Source of the DNA: [Muricauda] lutisoli (nom. illeg.)
GTDB taxonomy: Bacteria > Bacteroidota > Bacteroidia > Flavobacteriales > Flavobacteriaceae
NCBI RefSeq assembly: GCF_017313105.1
Contig: NZ_JAFLND010000001.1
Coordinates: forward strand, 1,302,001 to 1,366,000
Direction: 5' to 3'
DNA length: 64,000 nt
Position 1 is the stretch's first letter, and each line of letters begins with the position of its first letter. Below the pieces are notes generated by a model, which was not told where the DNA came from, ran no database searches, and was given only the letters and a program-made list of their open reading frames with translations. Made by a program: the position numbers and the translations under genes. Below, piece after piece: positions 43,158-52,062 of this stretch.

Positions 43158-44424
43158 TTTTGGTCAATTTTAGGGATAAGATAAATGTTGTTCCTTTTCC
43201 CAGTTCGCTTTCCACCGAAATTTTTCCACGGTGCATTTTTATTATCTTTTGGACATAGTATAATCCTAAGCCATATCCTTTTACCTTGTGCAAATCACCA
43301 TTTTTAACTCTGTAATACTTACTGAATATTTTTTTGATGTCATCCTTGGCAATACCAGGACCATTGTCCATGATTTTTATATTAAGCCATCCTTTATGCT
43401 TGTTGGCTGTTAATTTAACCTTTGGGTCATCCGAATATTTTCGTGCGTTTTCCAAAAGGTTGCCTATCACGTTTTCCAAATGAAACTTCTCTGCACGGAT
43501 GTAATATGGCCCTTCTTCCAATTCATAATCAAAATCAATGGCATTGTGCTCAGAAAGAATAGCGAAACTCTCGCATATATTCTTTAGATCGGTACTAAAG
43601 TCGATTTCTTGGAACTGCAACAATTTTTTGCCCGACTCCATACTCGCCAATTCCAAAACCTTGTCGATATGTGTTTTTAACCTATCCGACTCTTTACGTA
43701 TGAGGTCCACAACGGCCTTTTTGTTTTCAGGAACATCTTCTTCCAAAATCTTACTTGCCAACCCTATTGAAAAAACAGGGGTTTTGAGTTCGTGGGTGAG
43801 GTTATTGATAAAATCATTGGTTGTTGTAATCATGCTACGTTGCAAGTAAAATGATTTAAGTACCCAAATCACCACAATAATGATCAGTAATAGAAACAAC
43901 AGACCAGGAATGATCAATCCTCTTAATTGGCCTAAAAAATATTTGTTCAAGTCCTCAAAACCGATTTCCAGGATAATTTCCTTTTGCAGCAACTCTGGCA
44001 GGTATCCTTCTATTTTCATTGGATACGTTAAATTGTCCTGTGCTTTGAGGTGAGGGCGGACCGAACTTAAATAGGTTATGGAATCGCGCGAATAGAGGGT
44101 GTAGGAAAAAGGTGCATCTATTCCTGAAACATTTAATTGATAAGAAATGTAATCGTTTAAGTAATATTGGGATGCCTTTTCAAGACTGTCCAACCCGATT
44201 TTTACCTCGGATGTATCTTTTCTAATTGCGTTTCCCAAAGTATAGGTCAATGAGTTCACCTCCGATAATTCACTGTTGATGTTTTCCCTGGCCTTATCAA
44301 TCTTATCGGAAAATTGGGCCTTTGCCAAACCCAAACCAACCCTTAAATATTGGTACTGTACCACCAAAAGGCCAATTACGGCAATCACAAAAACAACAAC
44401 ATAAAGGTTTCTCCTGGTCAGCAT
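43150..44424 (-). CDS. Sensor histidine kinase
   Basis: A 424-residue inner-membrane kinase: membrane helices near 7-27 and 168-192, with a periplasmic sensor of about 140 residues between them. HisKA follows with the phospho-acceptor His in NLTHELKTPVFS near 212, then HATPase_c with an N box (ENVIGNLLENARKY), DNGPGIAKDDIKK and GYGLGLYYVQKI. The periplasmic domain is of unknown type. It starts the kinase-regulator operon, downstream of a hexamer array. Confidence 0.95.
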   Translation of the reverse strand: MLTRRNLYVVVFVIAVIGLLVVQYQYLRVGLGLAKAQFSDKIDKARENINSELSEVNSLTYTLGNAIRKDTSEVKIGLDSLEKASQYYLNDYISYQLNVSGIDAPFSYTLYSRDSITYLSSVRPHLKAQDNLTYPMKIEGYLPELLQKEIILEIGFEDLNKYFLGQLRGLIIPGLLFLLLIIIVVIWVLKSFYLQRSMITTTNDFINNLTHELKTPVFSIGLASKILEEDVPENKKAVVDLIRKESDRLKTHIDKVLELASMESGKKLLQFQEIDFSTDLKNICESFAILSEHNAIDFDYELEEGPYYIRAEKFHLENVIGNLLENARKYSDDPKVKLTANKHKGWLNIKIMDNGPGIAKDDIKKIFSKYYRVKNGDLHKVKGYGLGLYYVQKIIKMHRGKISVESELGKGTTFILSLKLTKNG

Positions 44425-44466
44425 ACCGCTAAATAAACAAAAAATTACCAGCTATTTACCCCTTGG

Positions 44467-44512
44467 TTAATCCTATTAATCTTTCATTAACCTTTTTGAT
44501 CTTTTGTTAATC
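44467..44512. promoter_or_regulatory. Five phased TTRAYC hexamers
   Basis: TTAATC at 44467, TTAATC at 44476, TTAACC at 44487, TTGATC at 44496 and TTAATC at 44507: steps 9, 11, 9 and 11 bp. This matches the direct-repeat geometry of OmpR/PhoB-type sites. It lies 43-88 bp before the histidine kinase start, so autoregulation is likely; the opposite-strand CpsB gene could also be a target. Confidence 0.55.
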
Positions 44513-44586
44513 CCAATCGATTAAATTAAGGCTTATCTTAGTTGGGAGTTTAGTTATAAAATACATTAAGTAGTGAATCTATCGAG

Positions 44587-44613
44587 CCGGCCTTAAAAAA
44601 GGCCGGTTTTTTT
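44587..44613 (+). terminator. Orphan terminator upstream of the CpsB-type gene
   Basis: CCGGCCTT (44587-44594), AAAA, AAGGCCGG (44599-44606), then seven T residues. No plus-strand gene precedes it (the kinase gene left of it is on the minus strand). It may close a short untranslated RNA starting near 44530 (weak TATCTTAG box at 44534) or silence antisense transcription. Confidence 0.85.
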
Positions 44614-44677
44614 GTTTTAATGCCTAACAAACATTTTTATTTGAGTTTTATCATATTAAATGCCCCTCTAGATCCAT

Positions 44678-44685
44678 TATCTTTG
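44678..44685 (+). promoter_or_regulatory. Candidate -7 box of the CpsB-type gene
   Basis: TATCTTTG, an exact TAnnTTTG match 17 nt before the ATG at 44703. It is downstream of the orphan terminator, so the terminator is probably not an attenuator for this promoter. Confidence 0.5.
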
Positions 44686-44702
44686 CAGTCCAAATTTTAT
44701 GC

Positions 44703-45446
44703 ATGTTCAGTTTTTTTGAAAGAAAGATTTATTTGGCCGATTATTTACATGGGCTGGTAGATATACACAATCATCTACTCCCTGGTATTGATGATGGAGC
44801 AAAAACGGTAGACGAATCCATAGCGCTATTGGATGGCTTTGCAGCGTTTGGTGCGACCAATTTTATCTGCACCCCCCATATTATGCACAACCATTATGAC
44901 AATTCCCCCAAAACCATTGGAGATGCATACAACGAACTCACTTTTGAACTGAAAAGAAAAGGGCTATTGGACTTTAAGATTGATTGTGCAGCAGAGCACA
45001 TGATCGATGACAACTTTGAAAATATTTTGGAGAATCAAAAGGTGATGCCTTTAAAAGACGAGTATCTACTTATTGAAATGTCCTATCTTCAGCCTTCTTT
45101 TAATTTTGACACCGCTGTTGAACAAATCGCAAAACACCGATTTTTTCCAATTTTAGCGCATCCAGAAAGATACATGTACTACCATGGGAAATATGGTAAG
45201 TATCCTTCGATGAAATCAAATGGTATCTTATTCCAACTCAATTTGCTTTCCCTAAGTTCAGAATCTTATGGTCTAGAGGTACATAAAATGGCCGAAAAAT
45301 TATTGAAAGACGGTTTAATTGATTTTGTGGGAACCGATGTTCATAACCTAAGGCAGCTTGGATTATTAAAAGAAATTAAGCTGTCTAAAAAAATCTTAAA
45401 TCTGTTACTTCCCAATATTGAAAATACGATTCAAGCTTTCTATTGA
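44703..45446 (+). CDS. PHP-family tyrosine phosphatase (CpsB/YwqE-like)
   Basis: A 247-residue metal-dependent phosphatase of the PHP superfamily. In capsule loci it dephosphorylates the tyrosine autokinase. Seen: DIHNHLLPGIDDGA near 20-33 (metal-binding HxH), CTPHIMHN near 59, AEHMIDD near 101, LAHPERY near 154 and GTDVHN near 215, a complete set of metal ligands. It lies tail to tail with the Wzc-type kinase: the stop codons (TGA 45444-45446 and minus-strand TGA 45447-45449) are directly adjacent. Confidence 0.93.
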   Translation: MFSFFERKIYLADYLHGLVDIHNHLLPGIDDGAKTVDESIALLDGFAAFGATNFICTPHIMHNHYDNSPKTIGDAYNELTFELKRKGLLDFKIDCAAEHMIDDNFENILENQKVMPLKDEYLLIEMSYLQPSFNFDTAVEQIAKHRFFPILAHPERYMYYHGKYGKYPSMKSNGILFQLNLLSLSSESYGLEVHKMAEKLLKDGLIDFVGTDVHNLRQLGLLKEIKLSKKILNLLLPNIENTIQAFY

Positions 45447-47813
45447 TCAAGCGAATTTCCACCATTTTTTCGTGGATTTCCCATAGCCGTAACCATATTT
45501 TCCACCGTAGCCTAAATTGTTTTGCTTTACGTTGTTTACAACGAAAGACAAACCTTTAAGTTTTCCTTCCGCTTTAAGTTTAACCGGGAAGTCAAGTACC
45601 TTCTTCTCTGTACTGTTTGCCTTAACCACATAAAGAATTTGACTGGCATACTCACTAATCAATAGTGTATCGGTCACAACCATCAACGGTGCCGTATCCA
45701 CGATCACATAATCATAAAGTTCGGATGCTCTTTCAAATAGGTCACCCATTCTATCCTTCATTAATAACTCTGATGGGTTGGGTGGAATTTTCCCTGAAAA
45801 GATAATATCAATCGAATTTTCATTGACTTGAGCAGGATTTGTTATATCATGAATGGTCAATTTAGAATTGACAAGGTATTCGGTCAAACCATCCTTGGTG
45901 CTTCTTCTTGGCTTCATTTTATCAGTTTTAACCATGTCATCAGTAGTAAAGAAGTCATATAACTTAGGGTTTCTGATATCAGCACCGATAAGCAAAACTT
46001 TTTTGCCCGTATTGGCATAAATAGCAGCTAGGTTAGAAGAAAGCAAGGTTTTGCCCTCTCCCGGCACACTGGATGTAATGAATATGATGTTATTGAAGGT
46101 GGATTTATGAGACTTCTGAATGTAGTTCAGATTGGTCCGTAATATCCTCAAGGATTCCGCTAAAACAGATCTATCTTCTTTTTTGACCAACCTTGTATCC
46201 TTTTTTCCCAATTTGGGAATCTCTACAATTACAGGAATGTCTCCGGCAATATGCTCCAAATCCAATTTGTTATGGACCTTATTGTCCAACTGGTCTTTGA
46301 CATAAATTACTGAAAATGGAACTATCAATCCAAGAATAAGCGCCGCTAGATAGGTTATCATCCGTTTGGGTTCCACAGGCAATGGATTAGCCAAATAAGC
46401 ATTGTCAACAATTCTTGCTTTGGGTGAAGCAGAGGCAAAAGCGATTTGTGCCTCTTCACGTTTTTGCAACAAGTAAATATAGAGTCCCTCGGTAGTTTGC
46501 TGTTCTCTAGAAATATTCCTCAATGCCCGTTCGGCGCCTGGGGTGGCGTAGATTCTAGAGTTGATCTGGGATAATTGTTTGCTCAAACTATTGACCCTCA
46601 AATTCAAGTTGTTGGTAACATTGTTTAAACTTGACTGCATTCCACGTTTCAAACTTTCCAATTGTTGATCTAATTCCACAATCACAGGGTTTCTTTCATT
46701 GGAACTTTCCAACAACCGGTTTCTTCTTGCAACCAATTCATTATAACGTGTAGCAATATTGTCTATACTAGGATCCGTAAGGCCAGCATTTGGTATAATC
46801 TCATAACCTTCCTGTTCACTCAACATATTTTGCATGGAAGAAGCAATATTCAGCTGAATATTTGCATTTTGCAGTTCGGCTTCACTAGCCGCACTTTGTT
46901 GAAAATTCACACTGGATTGCGATGCCAAATCGGCAATTCCCCTGCTTTCTTTAAAGGTTTCAGCCGTTTCCTCAACAGAGGAAAGATCGGAATAAATATC
47001 TGCAATACGATCATTTATGAATTGACTGGTTCTATCAGCAATAGTTTTTTTATCCTTAACCTCATTCTCATTATTTTGCTGTATCAAGGAGTTAAGGACG
47101 TCAATCCCACGTTGAGGGATAGCATCTTGCAGAGAAATATTCATTATTCTAGAAAATTCATCCACCGTAGACACCTCTACATTGGTTCTGTAAATTTGGG
47201 CAACAAAAGGAACAGGCCTGATCGTTACCAGAATATTCTGGTTTAAAAATCTGTTTAAATACTCAATATTAGGTGTAATTATTATGTCTCCAATAACATT
47301 CGTTTTGATGTTGGACCCAAAAGGTATTCTTTTCTCGGCTGCATCTTCTTCAACCGCATATGTAAATTCATTTTCATTTAATATTTTAATGTAAAATGAA
47401 AATTCACTTTTGTTTTGAATAGAATCTTCTGCCAAAAAATTAATAGCAACTGGATAATTTGGATAAATTCCTGTATTTCTCAAGTTGCCCAATAATTGGT
47501 ATGAGACGTTTAATTTTAATTTCTGAACAACCTTAATAAAATTATCTCGAGATTTTAAAAGTTCTATTTCATCCGACATTTCCGTGCTTCCCTTACCACT
47601 AAAAACATTCAAATCTTTTAAAACACTGAGTTCTGAAACCGAATTATTTTCTTCAACCACCTGAATTTTAGCATTTAACTGATACTTTGGTGTTGTATAT
47701 CTTAACTTAAGAAAAGCAAGAACCAAGGCAATTACAACTGCAATTGCAAACCAATGCCAATTTTTCAAATACTTATTTAAAAGGGCTTTCAAATCAAAAT
47801 CAGAATTGTTCAT
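45447..47813 (-). CDS. Wzc-type polysaccharide copolymerase / tyrosine autokinase
   Basis: A 788-residue inner-membrane protein. N-terminal Wzz domain with a membrane helix near 20-38, a long periplasmic coiled coil (about 250-450) and a second membrane helix near 510. The cytoplasmic BY-kinase domain has Walker A SSVPGEGKTLLSSNLA near 584-599, Walker A' LLIGADIRNPKL near 610 and Walker B-like DYVIVDTAPLMVV near 705. The C-terminus is a Tyr/Gly cluster (GYGGKYGYGYGK), the autophosphorylation tail. It controls polymer length and export together with the Wza-like lipoprotein 50 nt upstream. Confidence 0.95.
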   Translation of the reverse strand: MNNSDFDLKALLNKYLKNWHWFAIAVVIALVLAFLKLRYTTPKYQLNAKIQVVEENNSVSELSVLKDLNVFSGKGSTEMSDEIELLKSRDNFIKVVQKLKLNVSYQLLGNLRNTGIYPNYPVAINFLAEDSIQNKSEFSFYIKILNENEFTYAVEEDAAEKRIPFGSNIKTNVIGDIIITPNIEYLNRFLNQNILVTIRPVPFVAQIYRTNVEVSTVDEFSRIMNISLQDAIPQRGIDVLNSLIQQNNENEVKDKKTIADRTSQFINDRIADIYSDLSSVEETAETFKESRGIADLASQSSVNFQQSAASEAELQNANIQLNIASSMQNMLSEQEGYEIIPNAGLTDPSIDNIATRYNELVARRNRLLESSNERNPVIVELDQQLESLKRGMQSSLNNVTNNLNLRVNSLSKQLSQINSRIYATPGAERALRNISREQQTTEGLYIYLLQKREEAQIAFASASPKARIVDNAYLANPLPVEPKRMITYLAALILGLIVPFSVIYVKDQLDNKVHNKLDLEHIAGDIPVIVEIPKLGKKDTRLVKKEDRSVLAESLRILRTNLNYIQKSHKSTFNNIIFITSSVPGEGKTLLSSNLAAIYANTGKKVLLIGADIRNPKLYDFFTTDDMVKTDKMKPRRSTKDGLTEYLVNSKLTIHDITNPAQVNENSIDIIFSGKIPPNPSELLMKDRMGDLFERASELYDYVIVDTAPLMVVTDTLLISEYASQILYVVKANSTEKKVLDFPVKLKAEGKLKGLSFVVNNVKQNNLGYGGKYGYGYGKSTKKWWKFA

Positions 47814-47863
47814 ATAAATTGGAGCGTATTAATTTAACCTGTTGAAATAAGGTGTTTGAAATA

Positions 47864-48631
47864 TTAATTTCTAGTTAACAGGATTATGGTTGAAGTGATC
47901 AACAATGAGGCAATAGAAAAGGTTATGTTTGCTCTTTGATCCAAATTAGATTGTACTTTACCTGATTTGTTGGGCTCTATGTATACCACGTCGTTTTGCG
48001 TTAAATAGTATACTGGTGATTTTAGAGCATCCTTGCTATTGAGATTTATTCTATTATAGACCTTGGTTCCGTCAAAATCCCTGATTACCATCACATTGTC
48101 GCGTCTACCTTTAATATTGATATCCCCAGCATACCCTAAAGCCTCCATAATCGTAATTTGTTCACCATTGATAGGGTAAGTCCCAGGACGGTTAACAGCA
48201 CCCAAAATGGTCACTGTAAAATTTCGAATCCTAATATTGATTATAGGATCCTTTAAGTAATCTGACAATTTTTCCCTCAATAATGCTTTAGTTTCACTTG
48301 GAGATAGACCTTCAATCTTTATTTTTCCGATTACAGGAAAGTCAATTTCACCATTTTCATCCACCAAATAGTTAACTTGTTCCGGACGCATTGACAACCC
48401 ACCTTCTTCTGCTCCTCTAAATAGATTAAAAGGTGCGCTTGCCTCAGGGTCCAATGTTGAAACATGGATACTGACCAGATCATCTACTTTAAACTTGGAA
48501 GTAAATGTATTATCATCAACCAATGTTTCAAATTGGGTAGCGTCTTGAAAATAAACTACATCTTGTGTGGAGCCACAAGAATACATCAGGCATACCAATA
48601 TTACATATGCCAATTTTAATTTTAGGTTCAT
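47864..48631 (-). CDS. Polysaccharide export lipoprotein (Wza-like)
   Basis: A 255-residue outer-membrane lipoprotein (lipobox LMYSC with Cys19). Poly_export domain near 45-130 (KFKVDDLVSIHVSTLDPEASAPF) and an SLBB domain near 140-225 (TVTILGAVNRPGTYPING). The C-terminal 20 residues (ITFSIASLLITSTIILLT) form a hydrophobic helix that may span the outer membrane as in Wza or sit in the inner membrane. Part of the DegT-dehydratase-Wza-Wzc operon; 12 nt after the dehydratase stop. Confidence 0.93.
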   Translation of the reverse strand: MNLKLKLAYVILVCLMYSCGSTQDVVYFQDATQFETLVDDNTFTSKFKVDDLVSIHVSTLDPEASAPFNLFRGAEEGGLSMRPEQVNYLVDENGEIDFPVIGKIKIEGLSPSETKALLREKLSDYLKDPIINIRIRNFTVTILGAVNRPGTYPINGEQITIMEALGYAGDINIKGRRDNVMVIRDFDGTKVYNRINLNSKDALKSPVYYLTQNDVVYIEPNKSGKVQSNLDQRANITFSIASLLITSTIILLTRN

Positions 48632-48643
48632 GGTACTTAAAAT

Positions 48644-50590
48644 TTAGCTGTTTAGTTGGGGAAAATTTACTTTGGATTCCTTTATGGTTTCTGGATTTGA
48701 TTTCTTTTCGTCCAATTTACAAAAATCTGAATTGTTGGAAATATATTCCGGAACAATGTTTTTCATCAATTGAACTACATTATCCTTAAAGAAAAGATTG
48801 GAGATACAAAGCTCGTCTATTAAGGTACGAACTTTGGGGTAATTGATTTCTCTTACCTTACTGATCATAATTTTATCATGATACGTAGGAAGGGTATTTT
48901 CACCATTGGCCAAAAGCTCTTCATATAACTTTTCCCCCGGCCTCAAACCGGTAATCTTAATATCAATATCATCGGGGTATTGCAGTCCTGAAAGCCTAAT
49001 CATATTCTTGGCCAAATCCATGATTTTTACAGATTCCCCCATGTCGAAGATAAAGATCTCCCCACCTTTTCCCATGGCACCAGCTTCCAATACCAACTGG
49101 GATGCTTCTGGAATGGTCATGAAATACCGTGTAATATCTTTATGGGTCACTGTTAATGGTCCTCCTTTTTCTATTTGTTTTCTGAACAATGGTATTACCG
49201 ACCCATTGGACCCTAGCACATTTCCAAATCGGGTAGTGATAAATTTGGTTTTGCCTTCCTGCTGTCTGCAACTAATATACATCTCTGCAATACGTTTGGT
49301 AGCTCCCATAATGTTGGTTGGGTTCACCGCTTTGTCCGTAGAAACAAAAACAAACTTTTCCACTTCGTATTCAGATGCAAGGTCAACAATGGTCTTGGTC
49401 CCTGCTACATTTATTTTCACCGCTTCATAAGGATTCTGTTCCATGAGCGGGACATGTTTATATGCCGCAGCATGAAATATCCTATCGGGCTGGTATTGCT
49501 CAAACAGCACACGCATTTTGTTTTTATCCCTTATATCGCTGACGATGGGAACAAAGTTGAAAAAACCAACCTGTTTTAATTCTTGTTGCAGGTCATATAG
49601 TGCAGATTCTGCCTGATCTATAATAATCAAAGAACGATAATTGTACTTACAGATCTGTCTCACCAATTCACTTCCAATAGACCCTGCTCCTCCAGTAACC
49701 ATAATAACTTTGTCATCAAAATCCTTCATCACCTTACTGTTCTTGATTTCAATTGGAGGTCGATCCAATAAATCCTCAATCTGGACTCGCTTGATCTGAG
49801 ATACTTTCAATTCTCCATTGATCCAATCTTCTACTGGTGGAACTATTTTTACATTTACGGGCAAATCAACAATTTCATTAACCAAGGTCCTCAACCGTTT
49901 CGGGTTAATCGTCTGAATGGAGAAAATAACTTCTGAAACATTATTGAACTTGATAAAGTCTTCTGTCAGTATGGATTTATCATATACTTTGACCCCATTT
50001 ATCTGTTTACCGACTTTTTGCAGGTTGTTGTCAACAAAACCAATTACTTTCACTCCCATTTTCGAGTGATTCGTCAATGTATTGTATGTAATGATGCCCG
50101 ACTCCCCAGCGCCATAAATTATAAGGTTCTTTGATGGTGCCTGACCACTTTTCATTATACTTTCAAAAGCTATTTTGAAAACAAATCTGGACGCTGCAAG
50201 TCCCAAAAATGCCAATAAGCTATTAATGATAATAATGGACAATGGAATTGTAAATCTATCTACCAACTCCAAATATCTATTTGCCAAAACAACCGCAATG
50301 GCACCGATACTGGCCAAACATACCGCATTAAAAATGGCATATACGTCTTTAATCCCAGTATGCCTTACCACCCCCTTGTAGCTCCCGGAAATCAAGAAAG
50401 CAGCCAAAAACAGTAATACTATGACCGGAAGCTGGGCCCACAACCGCTGTACATCGAAATTGAAACTTAGGTTGAACCTAATAAAGTACGCCAAAATGAA
50501 CGAAAAGGAAATAATGCAAAGGTCTATGAAAAGTACCGTCCATTTGGAAGCATATCGCCTACCACCCCTAAAAAAGAATTCCTTAATCAT
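48644..50590 (-). CDS. UDP-sugar 4,6-dehydratase (PglF/WbpM/CapD-like)
   Basis: A 648-residue membrane-anchored nucleotide-sugar dehydratase. N-terminal four-helix membrane domain (about 15-130), a CoA-binding-like Rossmann domain with GAGESGIITYNTL near 158, then the short-chain dehydrogenase core with NAD-binding VTGGAGSIGSELVRQ near 300, VSTDKAVNPTNIMGATKR near 425 (catalytic Thr/Asp/Lys and Met/Lys) and FGNVLGSNGSVIPLF. It turns a UDP-HexNAc into a 4-keto-6-deoxy sugar, the substrate for the DegT aminotransferase whose gene overlaps its start by 4 nt. Confidence 0.93.
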   Translation of the reverse strand: MIKEFFFRGGRRYASKWTVLFIDLCIISFSFILAYFIRFNLSFNFDVQRLWAQLPVIVLLFLAAFLISGSYKGVVRHTGIKDVYAIFNAVCLASIGAIAVVLANRYLELVDRFTIPLSIIIINSLLAFLGLAASRFVFKIAFESIMKSGQAPSKNLIIYGAGESGIITYNTLTNHSKMGVKVIGFVDNNLQKVGKQINGVKVYDKSILTEDFIKFNNVSEVIFSIQTINPKRLRTLVNEIVDLPVNVKIVPPVEDWINGELKVSQIKRVQIEDLLDRPPIEIKNSKVMKDFDDKVIMVTGGAGSIGSELVRQICKYNYRSLIIIDQAESALYDLQQELKQVGFFNFVPIVSDIRDKNKMRVLFEQYQPDRIFHAAAYKHVPLMEQNPYEAVKINVAGTKTIVDLASEYEVEKFVFVSTDKAVNPTNIMGATKRIAEMYISCRQQEGKTKFITTRFGNVLGSNGSVIPLFRKQIEKGGPLTVTHKDITRYFMTIPEASQLVLEAGAMGKGGEIFIFDMGESVKIMDLAKNMIRLSGLQYPDDIDIKITGLRPGEKLYEELLANGENTLPTYHDKIMISKVREINYPKVRTLIDELCISNLFFKDNVVQLMKNIVPEYISNNSDFCKLDEKKSNPETIKESKVNFPQLNS

Positions 50591-51720
50591 TTGAGTTCGT
50601 TTTTAATGATTTCACAAATTCGCTCCAAATCATCTATTTCGAGACTGCTGCCGCTAGGCAAGCATAACCCTCTTTCAAATAGATCTTCACTAACTCCATT
50701 AACGAACGAAGCATTCTTTTCGAATACCGGTTGCAAATGCATGGGCTTCCATAAAGGTCTAGACTCTATGTTCTCTTTCTCTAGGGCTGTTCTTAAGTTT
50801 TCCCTTACTTTAAAAGATGGGGTCAAAATACAGGTGAGCCACCTATTGGAATAACTTCCTTCTGGTTCATTGATAAATGTGATATCAGTCAAGTTTGAAA
50901 GGTGCTCTTTATAATATTGAAAATTATGTCTTCGAGCCGCCACTCTATCTTTCAGAACTTCCATTTGACCTCGACCAATTCCGGCCAGTACATTGCTCAT
51001 CCTATAATTGTAACCAATATGGGAATGCTGATAATGTGGAGCATCATCCCTGGCCTGAGTAGCCAAAAAAACTGCCTTTTCCTTGGTCTTTTGGTCTTTG
51101 CACAACAAGGCTCCACCACCAGAAGTGGTTATAATTTTGTTTCCATTAAAGGATAAAATCCCAACATCGCCAAAACTTCCGCAATTAAAACCTCTGTAAG
51201 AGCTGCCCAAAGCCTCTGCGCTATCTTCGATAACAGGAATATCATAATTCCGTGCTACCTCATGAACCTCATCCACTTTATAGGGCATTCCATATAAATG
51301 TACCGCTACAATGGCCTTTGGTTTTTTTCCATGGGCCATTCTATCCTTAATTGCTTCTTCCAAAAGTATAGGTGAGATATTCCAGGTATCCTCTTCACTG
51401 TCTACGAATATGGGAGATGCTCCCAAATAAGTGATAGGGTTTGCCGAAGCCGAAAAGGTAAAACTTTGACAGATTACTTCGTCTCCTTCACTTACTCCCA
51501 AAAGCTCCAGCCCTAAATGTATAGCTGAGGTTCCCGAGCTTAAGCATGCGGCGTGGGTATTATTTCCTACAAAATCTTCAATTGATTTTTCAAATTGTTG
51601 GACGTTAGGGCCCAAAGGGGCTATCCAATTGGTATCAAAGGCCTCCTTTACATAGGCTTCTTCATTTCCTCCCATATGAGGAGGTGACAACCAAATTTTC
51701 TTTAACACTGTGGTTTCCAT
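50587..51720 (-). CDS. DegT/DnrJ/EryC1/StrS sugar aminotransferase
   Basis: A 377-residue PLP aminotransferase that puts an amino group on a keto-sugar nucleotide. Seen: IWLSPPHMGGNEEAYVKEAFDTNWIAPLGPNV at the N-terminus, SSGTSAIHLGLELLGV near 60, EDSAEALGSSY near 160, and the PLP-lysine motif FNGNKIITTSGGGAL near 185-199. Start at METTVLKKIW (51720); an upstream TTG gives a less likely 30-residue extension. Together with the downstream dehydratase it predicts a 4-amino-4,6-dideoxy sugar. It overlaps the dehydratase start by 4 nt. Confidence 0.93.
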   Translation of the reverse strand: METTVLKKIWLSPPHMGGNEEAYVKEAFDTNWIAPLGPNVQQFEKSIEDFVGNNTHAACLSSGTSAIHLGLELLGVSEGDEVICQSFTFSASANPITYLGASPIFVDSEEDTWNISPILLEEAIKDRMAHGKKPKAIVAVHLYGMPYKVDEVHEVARNYDIPVIEDSAEALGSSYRGFNCGSFGDVGILSFNGNKIITTSGGGALLCKDQKTKEKAVFLATQARDDAPHYQHSHIGYNYRMSNVLAGIGRGQMEVLKDRVAARRHNFQYYKEHLSNLTDITFINEPEGSYSNRWLTCILTPSFKVRENLRTALEKENIESRPLWKPMHLQPVFEKNASFVNGVSEDLFERGLCLPSGSSLEIDDLERICEIIKNELK

Positions 51721-52062
51721 TTCAGTTTTGGGTTGATATAAGTAGGTGAGAATCAAATTCTCGATTATAAAAGTAAGAGTAATTTTCACCCATAAAATGA
51801 TTTCAGTCACCTATTCGGTCAAGATGTGAAATAATCGATTAAGTGTTTATAATTGGTAAAAAACCTTCAGTAAATATGAGCAATCGGTCACATTTCTCTC
51901 AGAGTGATTTAATAAACTTAATTATGATGTACAATCACAAACAAACCATTAATGCCTATTTTTTTTGAAGTAAATAATCAATGAGCGAATTGGTTAAATA
52001 TTTTTGCTTGCATCGCAATAATTTTTTAATCATTTACTTTACATATAAACTCATAAACTAAA
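51721..52062. other. Divergent intergenic region of the polysaccharide locus, 342 bp
   Basis: It separates the leftward DegT operon and the rightward hydrolase gene. Seen: a short palindrome GAGAAT-caa-ATTCTC at 51748-51762 in the leader of the DegT transcript, and a -7 type box at 51999-52006. Otherwise AT-rich with no gene. Confidence 0.6.
51999..52006 (+). promoter_or_regulatory. Candidate -7 box of the exported hydrolase gene
   Basis: TATTTTTG, an exact TAnnTTTG match 56 nt before the TTG start at 52063. No -33 TTG at the proper distance. Confidence 0.35.
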
